Assembly: GCF_963924675.1 (NCBI RefSeq)
Contig: NC_089232.1
Coordinates: forward strand, 48,214,522 to 48,278,521
Direction of reading: 5' to 3'
DNA: 64,000 nt
DNA from: Phocoena phocoena
Taxonomy: Eukaryota; Chordata; Mammalia; Artiodactyla; Phocoenidae
This document shows positions 25,564 to 36,640 of the stretch, piece after piece. Within the stretch, counting starts at the first letter, position 1. Every line of letters starts with the position of its first letter. The notes below the pieces were generated by a model, which was not told where the DNA came from, searched no databases, and worked only from the letters and a program-made list of their open reading frames with translations. The position numbers were made by a program, and so were the translations under genes.

Positions 25564-25859
25564 GATGATACATATTACTATTGGTAGAATAAAGAGAGTT
25601 GGGTTCCAAATTTTATAAATGAAACGTTTATTGAATACCATTATGTCTCAGGCAAAAGAGCATATATGTTGTGATCAGAACCTTGCTTAGAATAAAAATA
25701 TGAATTCTTTATCATGTGACTTTAGGAGTGGCGGTTTTGTTTTAGAAAAAAAATATTTTTAATATAATTCAGTTGGGAATGATTTTTCTTTAAGCATAAG
25801 GGGTTTTGATAAAATGTATCTTTTAAAATATATCTTTTTATAATTCCTGCTTCGTAGAA

Positions 25860-25884
25860 GGTGTGTGCATGTGTGTGTGTGTGT
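25860..25884. repeat. (GT)n microsatellite
   Basis: About eleven GT units with one 'gcat' interruption. Confidence 0.9.
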
Positions 25885-26279
25885 AAGAAATACAGAGCTT
25901 CTAAATGTTAACTCTTTTTCTAACCTCTTCCAATTCCATGAGCTCCAAAAACCATTTAAAACTGCTTAGAATACTTCTTACTCATTTAGTCCTCTTTCTA
26001 GCCATACTCTAACTGCTTTTAAATTGGTCAAATGATATTCATGACTATTATATATGATATGATGCATTAAGATTAGGTCCTACTTGTTTATTTTTAAGTA
26101 TAGGATCAAAGTGAGTTACTCAGAATTGATAGAATTTATATTGTATAATTTATGTCATTCCTTTTTCAATTAAGGATTTGAAATGACTGCATTGGAGTCT
26201 TGATGAAACCATGAGTCAATGTGAAAATTTGTTTATTGACAAAAGGAAGCAACATGATGCCATATATAATTCTAGGTAG
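25885..26279. other. Unassigned AT-rich sequence
   Basis: Nothing recognised. Confidence 0.5.
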
Positions 26280-26495
26280 CTTACATCGTTACCTAGTGGA
26301 ACTGTGATTTTCTGTGTAAACTTGGGCAAATTATTTTTGCTTTCTGTGACCCAGATTTCTTAGATTATAAAATAGGGATAATAATAGGACCTATTTTATA
26401 GGGTTACTATGTTGATTAAATAAGTTAACTGATGCAGCACAATTAGAATGATATTTAGCATATAGTAAATGATCAATAAATGTAAAATATAATCA
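26280..26495 (+). repeat. MIR-like SINE
   Basis: It contains 'taaacttgggcaaatta', 'aaaatagggataataatagg', 'tatagggttactatg' and the 3' end 'atagtaaatgatcaataaatg'. It is one of the better preserved MIRs here. Confidence 0.8.
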
Positions 26496-26499
26496 TCAT

Positions 26500-26605
26500 T
26501 ACCAACATCACTTAATCTTCAGAAAAACTTACGTTGAGATATTATTATTATTTTCATATTACAGAGGAGGAAACTGAGGCTTAGAGAGGTTGATGCCTGC
26601 CTTAT
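26500..26605 (-). repeat. MIR-like SINE fragment, antisense
   Basis: The plus strand shows 'cacttaatcttcag', 'tattattattattttcat' and 'agaggaggaaactgaggctt', the complement of the MIR core. It lies head-on to the preceding MIR. Confidence 0.65.
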
Positions 26606-27639
26606 CTACTTCAAAGAAGTATTTGATATTTAAACAACAAAAAGGATATGAAAACACTTTTGAAAACATGAATCAGTACAAATAAAAGGAGTTAAGGTAT
26701 TATTTGAGCTAAAGAAAACAAAGAATAGCAAGTACCTGTTAATGTAACTAGATATACAAGTAGTGAAGTGTGAAAGAAACAGCTTCTGCATATGGGCTGT
26801 AATTTGTGAGGAATATTATTCTCACCAACTCTAGATTTATAAACTGTGCCCAGGACACCCTAAGGCAAATCTTCCATGGTATTAAGAGTAAAAACTCTTT
26901 AATCTGACATTGGTTTATTTAAATCATAAGCAATTAGAAACAAATGCCATTTTGCAGTCGACTCCATGCTCTGTTGTTCTTTAATGAAAACACTGGATAA
27001 TCCAAACATAATTAATTCAAAATTTATTTTATGGATATTATCTTTAATATTAATGAGGTGTGCCCATGTCTATATGAGTTGTGATTTCTGAGCTTTCTTT
27101 CTCTGTTCTCTATTCTATAAAGAAAGCTGAATAAATGAAGACTAGCTAAAAGATCTATCATTTTATGTATATAACTTTTATACTAATATGCAATGTGATT
27201 TTGTTTTTTGCTTATCTTACCTAATAGAATAACCTCAGATTAGCTGTTGTAAGAATTGCATTTTCTATGTGTACTACCCAACTGATTATGTTTTTAAAAA
27301 TGCATTTGCCCCTTATGCTGGAAAAATTACCCAGTTAACATCATGATAATAGTAGTGATTTTCAGAGAAGGATCTATAGATCGTTTTCTCTGTAATTTAC
27401 TTGCTGTTTCTGACAACGCTTCACAATGGCTGTAATCACTGTGGTGATTTTTCCTGTTAACTTTGCCCATCACTGCTTCACTTACATGTTTTTAAGTATT
27501 GCAATACCTTTCTCAGTTTGCTTTTGACTGTAATTAGTCAGAGTTACTTTTGTTTTCTTTAATTGTTAAGAACTTTCCACTTATAAACACTATAAACATG
27601 AGTCAAAAATATTTTTCTCTCAGCAAGAAACACCGAATC
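26606..27639. other. Unassigned AT-rich sequence
   Basis: Nothing recognised. Confidence 0.5.
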
Positions 27640-27800
27640 ATGGAATTTTATAACTTAAATAGATGTTAGAGATCACCTAGTCTTAGCAATCAACACATTT
27701 AATAGATTAAAAGAAAAGGGTTTTCAGAGGTTAAATGTCAAGGCCAAGGTCACATAGAGATTACATAAGAGACTAGACCTTTTGATTCTCTCTCCATTGC
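27640..27800. repeat. Ancient MIR/CORE-SINE-like fragment
   Basis: The pattern 'catggaattttataactt', 'gttagagatcacctagtctt' and 'gtcaaggccaaggtcacata' is that of an old mammalian SINE or LINE end. The family is not certain. Confidence 0.4.
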
Positions 27801-27884
27801 TTTGTAATTCACACGTAAAGTGGCTTAGTATTTACAGTGAGCTAAATCTCAACGTGCAAATCTAAACGTGAATAATGCTTATCC

Positions 27885-28010
27885 TAGTAGTCAGGGAGAA
27901 GGCTCTGAGAGTGCAGATGCTTTGAAGCTTTTGTTCACTGTTGTATTCCTAGTGCCTAGAATAGTGCATGCCCTGTATCAGTAAATCTTTTTTGAATAAA
28001 TAAATGAATG
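27885..28010 (+). repeat. LINE-2 3' end fragment
   Basis: It reads 'tcactgttgtattcctagtg', 'cctagaatagtgcatg' and 'aaataaatgaatg', the conserved 3' end of LINE-2. Confidence 0.7.
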
Positions 28011-29990
28011 CTTAGTTAAATAAAAACTCATCATATACACACAAAATTTTATTTTTTCTTCCCCTTTAAATAGTGTTAATTGTGTGTTTACTTATTGCTT
28101 TAGTTATCCAGATAATTTATTTTTCTTTTTTGTATATTAAATATAATCTCACATCTACATTAAAGGTGTAATCTTCAGCTAGCCAGCCAATTTTTTTTAA
28201 CCGTAGGAAGTCATACAACACATGATTAATATTTTTCTAATTTAACTAAATGCATTTATCCATTCATTAATATGTGTCAAGTAATTAAGTTGCCTGATAT
28301 AAAGAGCTTCAACTGAAAACAATTATTGTAATTATGCATCATAGGTTAAAATACTCTAATATTAAATTAACTTGCTGGTTTTGAGAATTTCAAAGAGAAA
28401 ATACAGGTTTAGAAACATTTGCTCAAATAGCTAAACTATGTCTAAAGTCTCCCCATCACATTCATTGCATGTGAAAAAGTTTCCCAGGAATATTTCATCA
28501 TCTTCTTTTCCTTCTTCAGTAGTACCTATGCACCTTACATCTGCCCTGCTGCTAACATTCAGTGTGATTTTTTTTTTTGTCTCAGATTAGATACTATTAA
28601 GACCTGGGAGCTAGCTTAGCTTAAAATATCAGTTCTTGGTAGCTTAATTTAGAGAGTGTCACCCTAGAGAATCTTATGATTAACCACAACTATGGGCTTT
28701 AGTGTAACAAAGGTAATAAAGATCATCACAATGAATCTTGTATTTGAGTAAGTACCTGAAATGGCATGCAACTCTATTTAGATATTACAAAAAAAGAGAG
28801 CGAGAAAAAACAGAAAAATGATGCAAGAACCTGTATTCTTGTCATCTCTTTAGTGTTGACTTAGCAAACTGGTGATATATGAACCTGTGTAAATTATGCT
28901 GTTTTTCAGTGTACCCTGGGGGAAAACACCCCCCAAAACCAAAAAACAATGGTTAATACACAGCACTCTACAGAAGTCATCATGTTTACTACTGAGTCTT
29001 TTGTTGGTATGCTGGCCACATTGTGTTTGCAACCTAGGCTGCATCAGGGTCTGCCCGCAGCCAATGCAGGTTGTAAGTGATCTGAGCTGGTGATCCAGGC
29101 TCAGCCACTGCAGGATGTTTGCCCCTTCTCCAGACTCCCTGGGTAGCTTTAGAAGTAGAAATCTTTTCCAAGTTGTTGAATTCATAGAAACTGGCCCAGA
29201 GATACTGAAAGGCTTCCTGAGAGATTCTGGCTTTTTTCCTAGATTAGTTGGTTGTTAATAATTCTGACTTCCCAAATAGCAACAATGATTCAAACTGTTC
29301 TTCCTCCTTGCTCAGTGGCATAGCTCAAGATGCACGAGTAATGTAGCCAGGCATCAAAACACTGGACTTTGAAGGGAAACAGACCTGAGCATTTTGTCTA
29401 TAAGTAAACGGAGGACTTCAGGTAACAATTCTCCAAGCCTGCCAACATACAGGCATCCGTGACCAGTTCTTAAAGCTTTCCACTTGCAGACTATAGTCAC
29501 GTCAAGCACTTCTGCGTTTTCAGTCTTATTTCACATGTCATTCTAGTGACTGTCCACCTCATGTTTCTTTCCTGGGGCCTGTTCAGTTGTAGGTCTTGAG
29601 GAATTCTTGCTCTTTTTTCTCCTTTATTACTTTTGGGATTTACCTCAAGGCAGAGAGAAAAATAGAAGTCCTGCCTTTCTTGGTAGGAGAGGCATGTTAA
29701 CCAGGTTAAAGAAATAACTAGCACTTTTACCAACCAGATGACAATACACAACAAAATGATCTTTTCATTTCCAAAGGCTGCCAAGTGGGAGAGCCACTCC
29801 ATTTCAGTATCCGAAGTGTGAGAAGCCTTTTATGACCATGAGGGAGGAGTAGGACTGAGGCTAGATGCCACATCTGGCATAATTCCCAAATACTGACTAG
29901 AAATTCAAGGCAACAAGATTAATCAGAGTGAGGCATCTTGGAGCTCAGGAGGCCCGCTGTAAAAATAAATCTTAATTTTATTAGGAATTT
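28011..29990. other. Unassigned sequence with unexplained minus-strand frames
   Basis: Minus-strand frames of 111 codons (28850-29185) and 101 codons (29497-29802) lie here in sequence less AT-rich than its surroundings. The second includes a hydrophobic stretch. I recognise no protein family, and the frames are separated by stops. They may be chance or a badly decayed retrocopy. Confidence 0.35.
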
Positions 29991-29994
29991 TATT

Positions 29995-30500
29995 TTTCCT
30001 CACTTTGTAGAAATTTCAAATTATTTTTGTTGTAGTTAAGGCATTGCAAACACTATTTATTTGATTTTGAAATAAAATACATTGAAAAAATGTTCCGATT
30101 ACAAAAGAAAAATGGATTCACTGTAGAAAGCTTAGAAAACATAAAAAAGCAGAAGACATAATTGTTCTAACTTATGTACATAACCATTATTAACATTTGC
30201 TGAAATGTTCTCTACATATATATTTCAAATGAAATCATATTGTGTATCTGTTATATAGCCTGCTTGTCCAGCTTAACAATAGATATCAAAAATATTCCAA
30301 AGTCATCAGGTACTCTGCTACAGTGTGATTCTAATGGCTGACTAGTATTCCATCATGTGGCTAGACCATAAGTTACCTGACAATATCCCGTTGATTGTTT
30401 AGGTTGCTTCCGATTTGCTTCTGTTATTATTTTTTTCCGTATGATCTCTTAATACTCTGCTTATGCTGGTAATGCACCAAATGAAAATATTTGTTGCCCT
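29995..30500 (-). repeat. Ancient LINE-like sequence
   Basis: Blocks such as 'ggctgactagtattccatca', 'gaccataagttacc' and 'gtttaggttgcttccgattt' follow the order of an L1 ORF2 end read on the opposite strand. They are too diverged for a subfamily call. Confidence 0.4.
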
Positions 30501-30537
30501 CTTTTGCTGTGAGCACCTTTAGCTTGGGGATTTGGTC

Positions 30538-30561
30538 TTTTTTTTTTTTTTTTTTTTTTTT
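30538..30561. repeat. Poly(T) run
   Basis: A run of 24 T. It could be the A-tail of a minus-strand retrocopy occupying sequence to its right, but I do not recognise that sequence and see no clear polyadenylation signal in it. Confidence 0.7.
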
Positions 30562-30871
30562 CATTATAGCACCATCATCTAGTCCAGAATCAATACAGTA
30601 AATGACAAGTATATACTCGAATTATATACATGAACCTAAAACTTAGGTTTGATATACAATAGATGTAATAAGTTTTGACATATAGCAAAGACTAGTCTTA
30701 TTATAGAATGCTAGATTCATTCAGAGATAAATCCCTTACAGTATGATCACCATGCCTTCAAAGAGCAGTGGAGGGTCTAGAGACCCCTTGCAGATACAGT
30801 TTCAGACATCTGTTTCTTTTCAGTTTTTTGTTTGTTTGTTTATCACCAAGGGGCATTTCCTGAATCCTCTA
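30562..30871. other. Unassigned sequence
   Basis: Nothing recognised, apart from a (TTTG)n run at 30826-30841. Confidence 0.5.
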
Positions 30872-30927
30872 ACTGCAACAATCATAGTTTAACTCTCTTA
30901 AATAAATTCTGGTAATAGTAGATTAGG
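30872..30927 (+). repeat. 5' piece of a MIR split by L1
   Basis: The sequence 'catagtttaactctcttaaa' to 'tagattagg' aligns loosely with the 5' half of MIR. The 3' half appears at 42232. Its last bases form the probable left copy of the old L1 target-site duplication. The alignment was done by eye. Confidence 0.5.
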
Positions 30928-31331
30928 GGTTTTGTTTGTTTGTTTTTAAGATTTTTAGAAATTTCATGTAAAGTCTGAAACATTTATATTAACATATTTC
31001 CATACAAATAACCCAAAGAAAGTTTAGTATTAGTTGTTTTTTTGTTTGTTTGTTTGCTTGTACTGCAGGTTCTTATCAGTCATCAATTTCATACACATCA
31101 GTGTATATATGTCAGTCGCAATCACCCAATTCAGCACACCACAATCCCCACCCCACCGCAGTTTTCCCCCCTTGGTGTCCATATGTTTGTTCTCCACATC
31201 TGTGTCTCAACTTCTTCCCTGCAAACCGGTTCATCTGTACCATTCTTCTAGGTTCCACAAACATACGTTAATATGCGATATTTGTTTTTCTCTTTGTGAC
31301 TTACTTCACTCTGTATGACAGTCTCTAGATC
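30928..31331 (-). mobile_element. 3' end of the older LINE-1 (left piece)
   Basis: On the minus strand this holds the last ORF2 codons ([11 protein letters not shown], matching 15953-16000 of the plus-strand L1) and an L1 3'UTR. It ends in an A/C-rich tail that appears on the plus strand as T/G runs at 30929-30947 and 31037-31058. The flank at 30914-30927 ('atagtagattagg') resembles the flank right of 42219 ('attctagattagg', 11 of 13 identical), so I assign this piece to the older L1 and not to the younger element beside it. Confidence 0.7.
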
Positions 31332-33544
31332 AAGAGATTTCTGTGCATTAATTTTGTATCCTGCTACTTTATCAAATTCATTGATTAGCTCTAATAGTTT
31401 TCTAGTAGCATCTTTAGGATTCTCTATGTATAGTATCATGTCATCTGCAAACAGTGACAGCTTTACTTCTTCTTTTCCGATTTGGATTCCTTTTATTTCC
31501 TTTTCTTCTCTGATTGCTGTGGCTAAAACTTCCAAAACTATGATGAATAAGAGTGGTGAGAGTGGGCAACCTTGTGTTGTTCCTGATCTTAGTGGAAATG
31601 CTTTCAGTTTTTCACTATTGAGGATGATGTTTGCTGTGGGCTTGTCATATATGGCCTTTATTATGTTGAGGAAACTTCCCTCTATGCCTACTTTCTGCAG
31701 GGTTTTTATCATAAATGGGTGTTGAATTTTGTTGAAAGCTTTCTCTGCATCTACTGAGATGATCATATGGTTTTTCTCCTTCAATTTGTTAATATGGTTT
31801 ATCACATTGATAGATTTGCGTATATTGAAGAATCCTTGCATTCCTGGAATAAACCCCACTTGATCGTGGTGCATGATCCTTTTAATGTGCTGTTGGATTC
31901 TGTTTGCTAGTATTTTGTTGAGGATTTTTGCATCTATGTTCATCAGTGATATTGGCCTGTAGTTTTCTTTCTTTGTGACATCCTTGTCTGGTTTTGGTAT
32001 CAAGGTGATGGTGGCCTCGTAGAAGGAATTTGGGAGTGTTCCTTCCTCTGCTATATTTTGGAAGAGTTCGAGAAGGATAGGTGTTAGCTCTTCTCTAAAC
32101 GTTTGATAGAATTCACCTGTGAAGCCATCTGGTCCTGGGCTTTTGTTTGTTGGAAGATTTTTAATCACAGTTTCAATTTCAGTGCTTGTGATTGGTCTGT
32201 TCATATTTTCTATTTCTTCCTGATTCAGTCTTGGCAGGTTGTGCATTTCTAAGAATTTGTCCATTTCTTCCAGATTGTCCATTTTATTGGCATAGAGTTG
32301 CTTGTAGTAATCTCTCAGGATTTTTTTTATTTCTGCAGTGTCAGTTGTTACTTCTCCTTTTTCATTTCTAATTCTATTGATTTGAGTCTTCTCCCTTTTT
32401 TTCTTGATGAGTCTGGCTAGTGGTTTATCTATTTTGTTTATCTTCTCAAAGAACCAGCTTTTAGTTTTATTGATCTTTGCTATCGTTTCCTTCATTTCTT
32501 TTTCATTTATTTCTGATCTGATTTTTATGATTTCTTTCCTTCTGCTAGCTTTGGGGTTTTTTTGTTCTTCTTTCTCTAATTGCTTGAGGTGCAAGGTTAG
32601 GTTGTTTATTTGAGATGTTTCCTGCTTCTTAAGGTGGGCTTGTATTGCTATAAACTTCCCCCTTAGAACTGCTTTTGCTGCATCCCATAGGTTTTGGGTC
32701 ATTGTGTCTCCATTGTCATTTGTTTCTAGGTATTTTTTAATTTCCTCTTTGATTTCTTCAGTGATCACTTCATTATTAAGTAGTGTATAAATAGCCTCCA
32801 TGTGTTTGTATTTTTTACAGATCTTTTCCTGTAATTGATATCTAGTCTTATGGCGTTGTGGTCAGAAAAGATACTTGATACAATTTCAATTTTCTTAAAT
32901 TTACCAAGGCTTGATTTGTGACCCAGGATATGATCTATCCTGGAGAATGTTCCATGAGCACTTGAGAAAAATGTGTATTCTCTTGTTTTTGGATGGAGTG
33001 TCCTATAAATATCAATTAAGTCCATCTTGTTTAATGTATCATTTAAAGCTTGTGTTTCCTTATTTATTTTCATTTTGGATGATCTGTCCATGGGTGAAAG
33101 TGGGGTGTTAAAGTCCCCTACTATGAATGTGTTACTGTCGATCTCCCCTTTTATGGCTGTTAGTATTTGCCTTATGTATTGAGGTGCTCCTATGTTGGGT
33201 GCATAAATATTTACAATTGTTATATCTTCTTCTTGGATCGATCCCTTGATCATTATGTAGTGTCCTTCTTTGTCTCTTTTAATAGTCCTTATTTTAAAGT
33301 CTATTTTGTCTGATACGAGAATTGGTACTCCAGCTTTCTTTTGGTTTCCATTTGCATGGAATATCTTTTTCCATCCCCTTACTTTCAGTCTGTATGTGTC
33401 TCTAGGTCTGAAGTGGGTCTCTTGTAGACAGCATATATAAGGGTCTTGTTTTTGTATCCATTCAGCCAATCTGTGTCTTTTGGTGGGAGCATTTAGTCCA
33501 TTTACATTTAAAGTAATTATCGATATGTATGTTCCTATTCCCAT
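31248..33544 (-). pseudogene. LINE-1 ORF2 (EN + RT), frameshifted and truncated
   Basis: ORF2p is the L1 endonuclease and reverse transcriptase. The first frame (33544-32765) holds the whole endonuclease, with LNVNGLN, QETHF, the GDFNTPLSPMDRSS box and SDHNAI visible. A one-base loss near 32797 ('ggctatttatacac') shifts the frame. The rest continues in the 517-codon frame 32801-31248 with the RT palm and an intact FADD box about 65 residues from its end. After AQKSL the sequence jumps about 1.5 kb of ORF2 to [11 protein letters not shown], in frame, from the older L1. The thumb and Cys-rich knuckle regions are missing. ORF2 is normally about 1,275 codons. Confidence 0.92.
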
Positions 33545-33602
33545 TTTCTAAATTGTTTTGGGTTCGTTATTATAGGTCTTTTCCTTCTCTTATGTTTCTT
33601 GT

Positions 33603-34490
33603 CTAGAGAAGTTCCTTTAGCATTTGTTGTAAAGCTGGTTTGGTGGTGCTGAACTCTCTCAGCTTTTGCTTGTCTGTAAAGGTTTTAATTTCTCCATCAA
33701 ATCTGAATGAGATCCTTGCTGGGTAGAGTAGTCTTGGTTGCAGGTTTTTCTCCTTCCTCACTTTCAGTATGTCCTGCCACTCCCTTCTGGCTTGTAGGGT
33801 TTCTGCTGAGAGATCAGCTGTTAACCTTATGGGGATTCCCTTGTGTGTTATTTGTTTTTCCCTTGCTGCTTTTAATATGCTTTCTTTGTATTTAATTTTT
33901 GACAGTTTGATTAATATGTGTCTTGGCGTATTTCTCCTTGTATTTATCCTGTATGGGACTCTCTGTGCTTCCTGGACTTGATTAACTATTTCCTTTCCCA
34001 TATTAGGGAAGTTTTCAACTATAATCTCTTCAAATATTTTCTCAGTCCCTTTCTTTTTCTCTTCTTCTGGAACCCCTATAATTCGAATGTTGGTGCATTT
34101 AATGTTGTCCCAGAGGTCTCTGAGACTGTCCTCAGTTCTTTTCATTCTTTTTTCTTTATTCTGCTGTGCAGTAGTTATTTCCACTATTTTATCTTCCAGG
34201 TCACTTATCCGTTCTTCTGCCTCAGTTATTCTGCTATTGATCCCATCTAGAGTACTTTTAATTTCATTTATTGCGTTGTTCATCGTTGCTTGTTTCATCT
34301 TTATTTCTTCTAGGTCCTTGTTAACTGATTCTTGCATTTTGTCCATTCTATTTCCAAGATTTCGGATCATCCTTACTATCATTATTCTGAATTCTTTTTC
34401 AGGTAGACTGCCTATTTCCTCTTCATTTGTTAGGTCTGGTGGGTTTTTATCTTGCTCCTTCATCTGCTGTGTGTTTTTCTGTCTTCTCAT
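33603..34490 (-). CDS. LINE-1 ORF1 protein, intact frame
   Basis: ORF1p is the trimeric RNA-binding chaperone that coats L1 RNA in cytoplasmic particles. The frame encodes 295 residues without a break, somewhat shorter than the 338 of human ORF1p. Visible parts are a charged N-terminus (1-30), a long heptad-rich coiled coil (about 36-128), an RRM with NIRIIGVPE at 134-142 and KKGTEKIFEEII after it, and a C-terminal domain from about 190 with RRNTPRHILIKL and ADLSAETLQARREW. It ends in LKELL. The start is the first Met after an upstream stop and fits the family start. It sits 58 bases before ORF2 on the same transcript. The element lacks its 3' end, so whether it is expressed is unknown. Confidence 0.93.
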   Translation of the reverse strand: MRRQKNTQQMKEQDKNPPDLTNEEEIGSLPEKEFRIMIVRMIRNLGNRMDKMQESVNKDLEEIKMKQATMNNAINEIKSTLDGINSRITEAEERISDLEDKIVEITTAQQNKEKRMKRTEDSLRDLWDNIKCTNIRIIGVPEEEKKKGTEKIFEEIIVENFPNMGKEIVNQVQEAQRVPYRINTRRNTPRHILIKLSKIKYKESILKAAREKQITHKGIPIRLTADLSAETLQARREWQDILKVRKEKNLQPRLLYPARISFRFDGEIKTFTDKQKLREFSTTKPALQQMLKELL

Positions 34491-35033
34491 TTTGCTTATC
34501 TTACTGTGTTTGGGGTCTCCTTTTTGCCAGCTGCAGGTTCGTAGTTCCCGTTGTTTTTGATGTCTGTCTCCAGTGGCTAAGGTTGTTTCAGTGTGTTGTG
34601 TAGGCTTCCTGGTGGAGGGGACTAGTGCCTGTGTTGTGGTGGATGAGGCTGGATCTTGTCTCTCTAGTGGGCAGGTTCACGTCTGGTGGTGTGTTTTGGG
34701 GTGTCTGTGGCCTTATTATGATTTTAGGCAGCCTCTCTGCTAATGGGTGGGGTTGTGTTCCTGTTTTGCTAGTTGTTTGGCATAGGTTGTCCAGCACTAT
34801 GGCTTGCTGGTCGTTGAGTGAAGCTGGGTGCTGGTGTTAAGATGGAGGTCTCTGGGAGATTTCTGCCGTTTAATATTATGTGGAGCTGGGAGGTCTCTTG
34901 TTGACCAGTGTCCTGAAGTTGGCTCTCCTACCTCAGAGGCAGAGCCCTGACTCCTGGCTGGAGCACCAAGAGCCTTTCATCCACACGGCTCAGAGTAAAA
35001 GGGAGAAAAAGTAGAGAGAATTAGTAGAAGTAT

Positions 35034-35660
35034 GAGGAAAGAAAGAAGGAAAGGAGGAAAGGAAGGAAGAAAGAAGCAAAGAAGGAAAGAAAGGAGGGAG
35101 GGAGGGAGGAAGGAAGGAAGGAGGGAGGGAAAGAAGGAAAAAAGACAGAAAGGAAGATACAGTAAAAATAAAATAAAGTATAATATAGTTATTGAATTAA
35201 AAAATATAAAAAAAAAAAAAGGACGGATAGAACCTTAGGACAAATGTTGGAAGCAAAGCTATACAGAGAAAATCTTACACAGAAGCATACACATACACCC
35301 TCACAAAAAGAGGTAAAGGGGGAAAAATCATAAATCTTGCTCTCAGAGACCACCTCCTCAATTTGGGGTGATTCGTTGTCTAAAGGAGGGAAGGAAGGAA
35401 GGAAAGAAAGAAAGAAAGAACGAAGAGAAAGTATAATAAAGTTATTACAATTAAAATTAATTATTAAGAAAAAAAATTAAAAAAGAAAACAAAACATGGA
35501 CGGATAGAGCCCTAGGACAAATGGTGGAAGCAAGACTATACAGACAAGATCTCACACAGAAGCATACACGTACAGATTCACAAAAAGAGGAAAAGGGAAA
35601 AAAATCATAGATCTCGCTCCTAAAGTCCACCTCTTCAATTTGGGATCATTCCTTGTCTAT
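35034..35660. repeat. Two tandem ~277-base units in L1 5'UTR
   Basis: Two copies share the same order: a GGAA/GAAA purine run (35034-35155; 35385-35420), 'aaagtataata', 'ggacggatag' (35221 and 35498, 277 apart), 'aggacaaatg', 'cacagaagcatacac', 'cacaaaaagagg' and 'cacctcctcaatttgggg' or its variant, then 'ttgtct'. They differ by scattered substitutions, so the duplication is older than the insertion or has since diverged. Confidence 0.9.
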
Positions 35661-35869
35661 TCAGGTATTCCACAGATGCAGGGTATATCAAGTTGCTTGT
35701 GGAGCTTTAATCCACTGCTTCTGAGGCTGCTGGGAGAGATTTCCCTTTCTCTTCTTTGTTCTCACAGCTCACAGGAGCTCAGCTTTGGATTTGGCCCTGC
35801 CTCTGCGTGTAGGTCGCTGGAGGGCGTCTGTTTTTTGCTCAGACAGGACGGGGTTAAAGGAGCCTATGA

Positions 35870-36640
35870 TTCGGGGGCTCCGGCTCACTCAGGCCGGGGG
35901 TGGGGGGGGGGAGGGGCACTGCGTGCGGGGCGGGCCTGCGGCGGCAGAGGCCGGCGTGACGTTGCTCCAGCCTGAGGCCCGCCGTGCCTTCTCCCGGGGA
36001 AGTTGTCCCTGGATCCCGGGAACCTGGCAGTGGCGGGCTGCACAGGCTCCTTGGAAGAGTGGTGTGGAGAGTGACCTGTGCTCGCACACAGGCCCCTTGG
36101 TGGTGGCGGCAGCAGCAGCCTTAGCGTCTCCCGCCCGTCTCTGGGGTCCGCGCTTTTAGCCGCGTCTCGCGCCCGTCTCTGGGGTTCGCGCTTTTAGCCG
36201 CGGCTCGCGCCCATCTCTGGAGTTCCTTTAAGCAGCACTCTTAAACCCCTCTCCTCGCGCACCAGGAAACAAAGAGGGAAGAAAAAGTCTCTTGCCTCTT
36301 GGGCAGGTGCAGACGTTTCCCCGGACTCCCTCCCGGCTAGCCTTGGTGCACTAACCCCTTCAGGCTATGTTCAAGCCGCCAACCCCAGGCCTCCCTGCGC
36401 TCCTTCCGAAACCGAAACCCAAGCCTCAGCTCGCAGCCCCGCCCGCCCCGGCTGGTGAGCAGACAAGCCTCTCGGGCTGGTGAGTGCCGGTCGGCACCGA
36501 TCCTCTGTGCGGGAATCTCCCCGCTTTGCCCTCCGCACCCGTCGCTGTGCACTCCTCCGCGGTCGCGAAGCTCCCCCCTCCGCCTCCCGCAGTCTCCGCC
36601 CGCGAAGGGGCTTCTAGTGTGTGGAAACCGTTCCTCCTTC
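35870..36640. promoter_or_regulatory. CpG-rich block within L1 5'UTR
   Basis: GC content and CpG density are far above anything else in the window ('ggcctgcggcggcagaggcc', 'gtctccgcccgcgaagg'). It lies wholly within the L1 5'UTR, so it is best read as the L1 promoter island and not as a host-gene promoter. Survival of many CpGs suggests a fairly recent insertion. Confidence 0.75.
36133..36230. repeat. 38-base tandem repeat (about 2.5 copies)
   Basis: The unit starts 'gcccgtctctggggt' at 36133, again at 36171 and, as 'gcccatctctggagt', at 36209. Each full unit includes 'cgcgcttttagccgcg'. The exact 38-base spacing shows tandem duplication. Confidence 0.93.

Noticed and set aside
31329..31334. 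L1 RNA splicing as the cause of the ORF2 internal loss
   Set aside because: The lost segment, judged from the plus-strand L1, would not begin with GT at the junction, so end joining is more likely.
31315..31725. 136-codon plus-strand frame
   Set aside because: Antisense shadow of the L1 reverse transcriptase.
34087..34560. 157-codon plus-strand frame within the L1 region
   Set aside because: It is the antisense shadow of L1 ORF1, whose minus-strand frame is clear.
35034..35660. CRISPR-like or satellite array
   Set aside because: Only two long, diverged units are present and they lie within an L1 5'UTR. There is no array and no adjacent cas-type gene, and the genome is mammalian.
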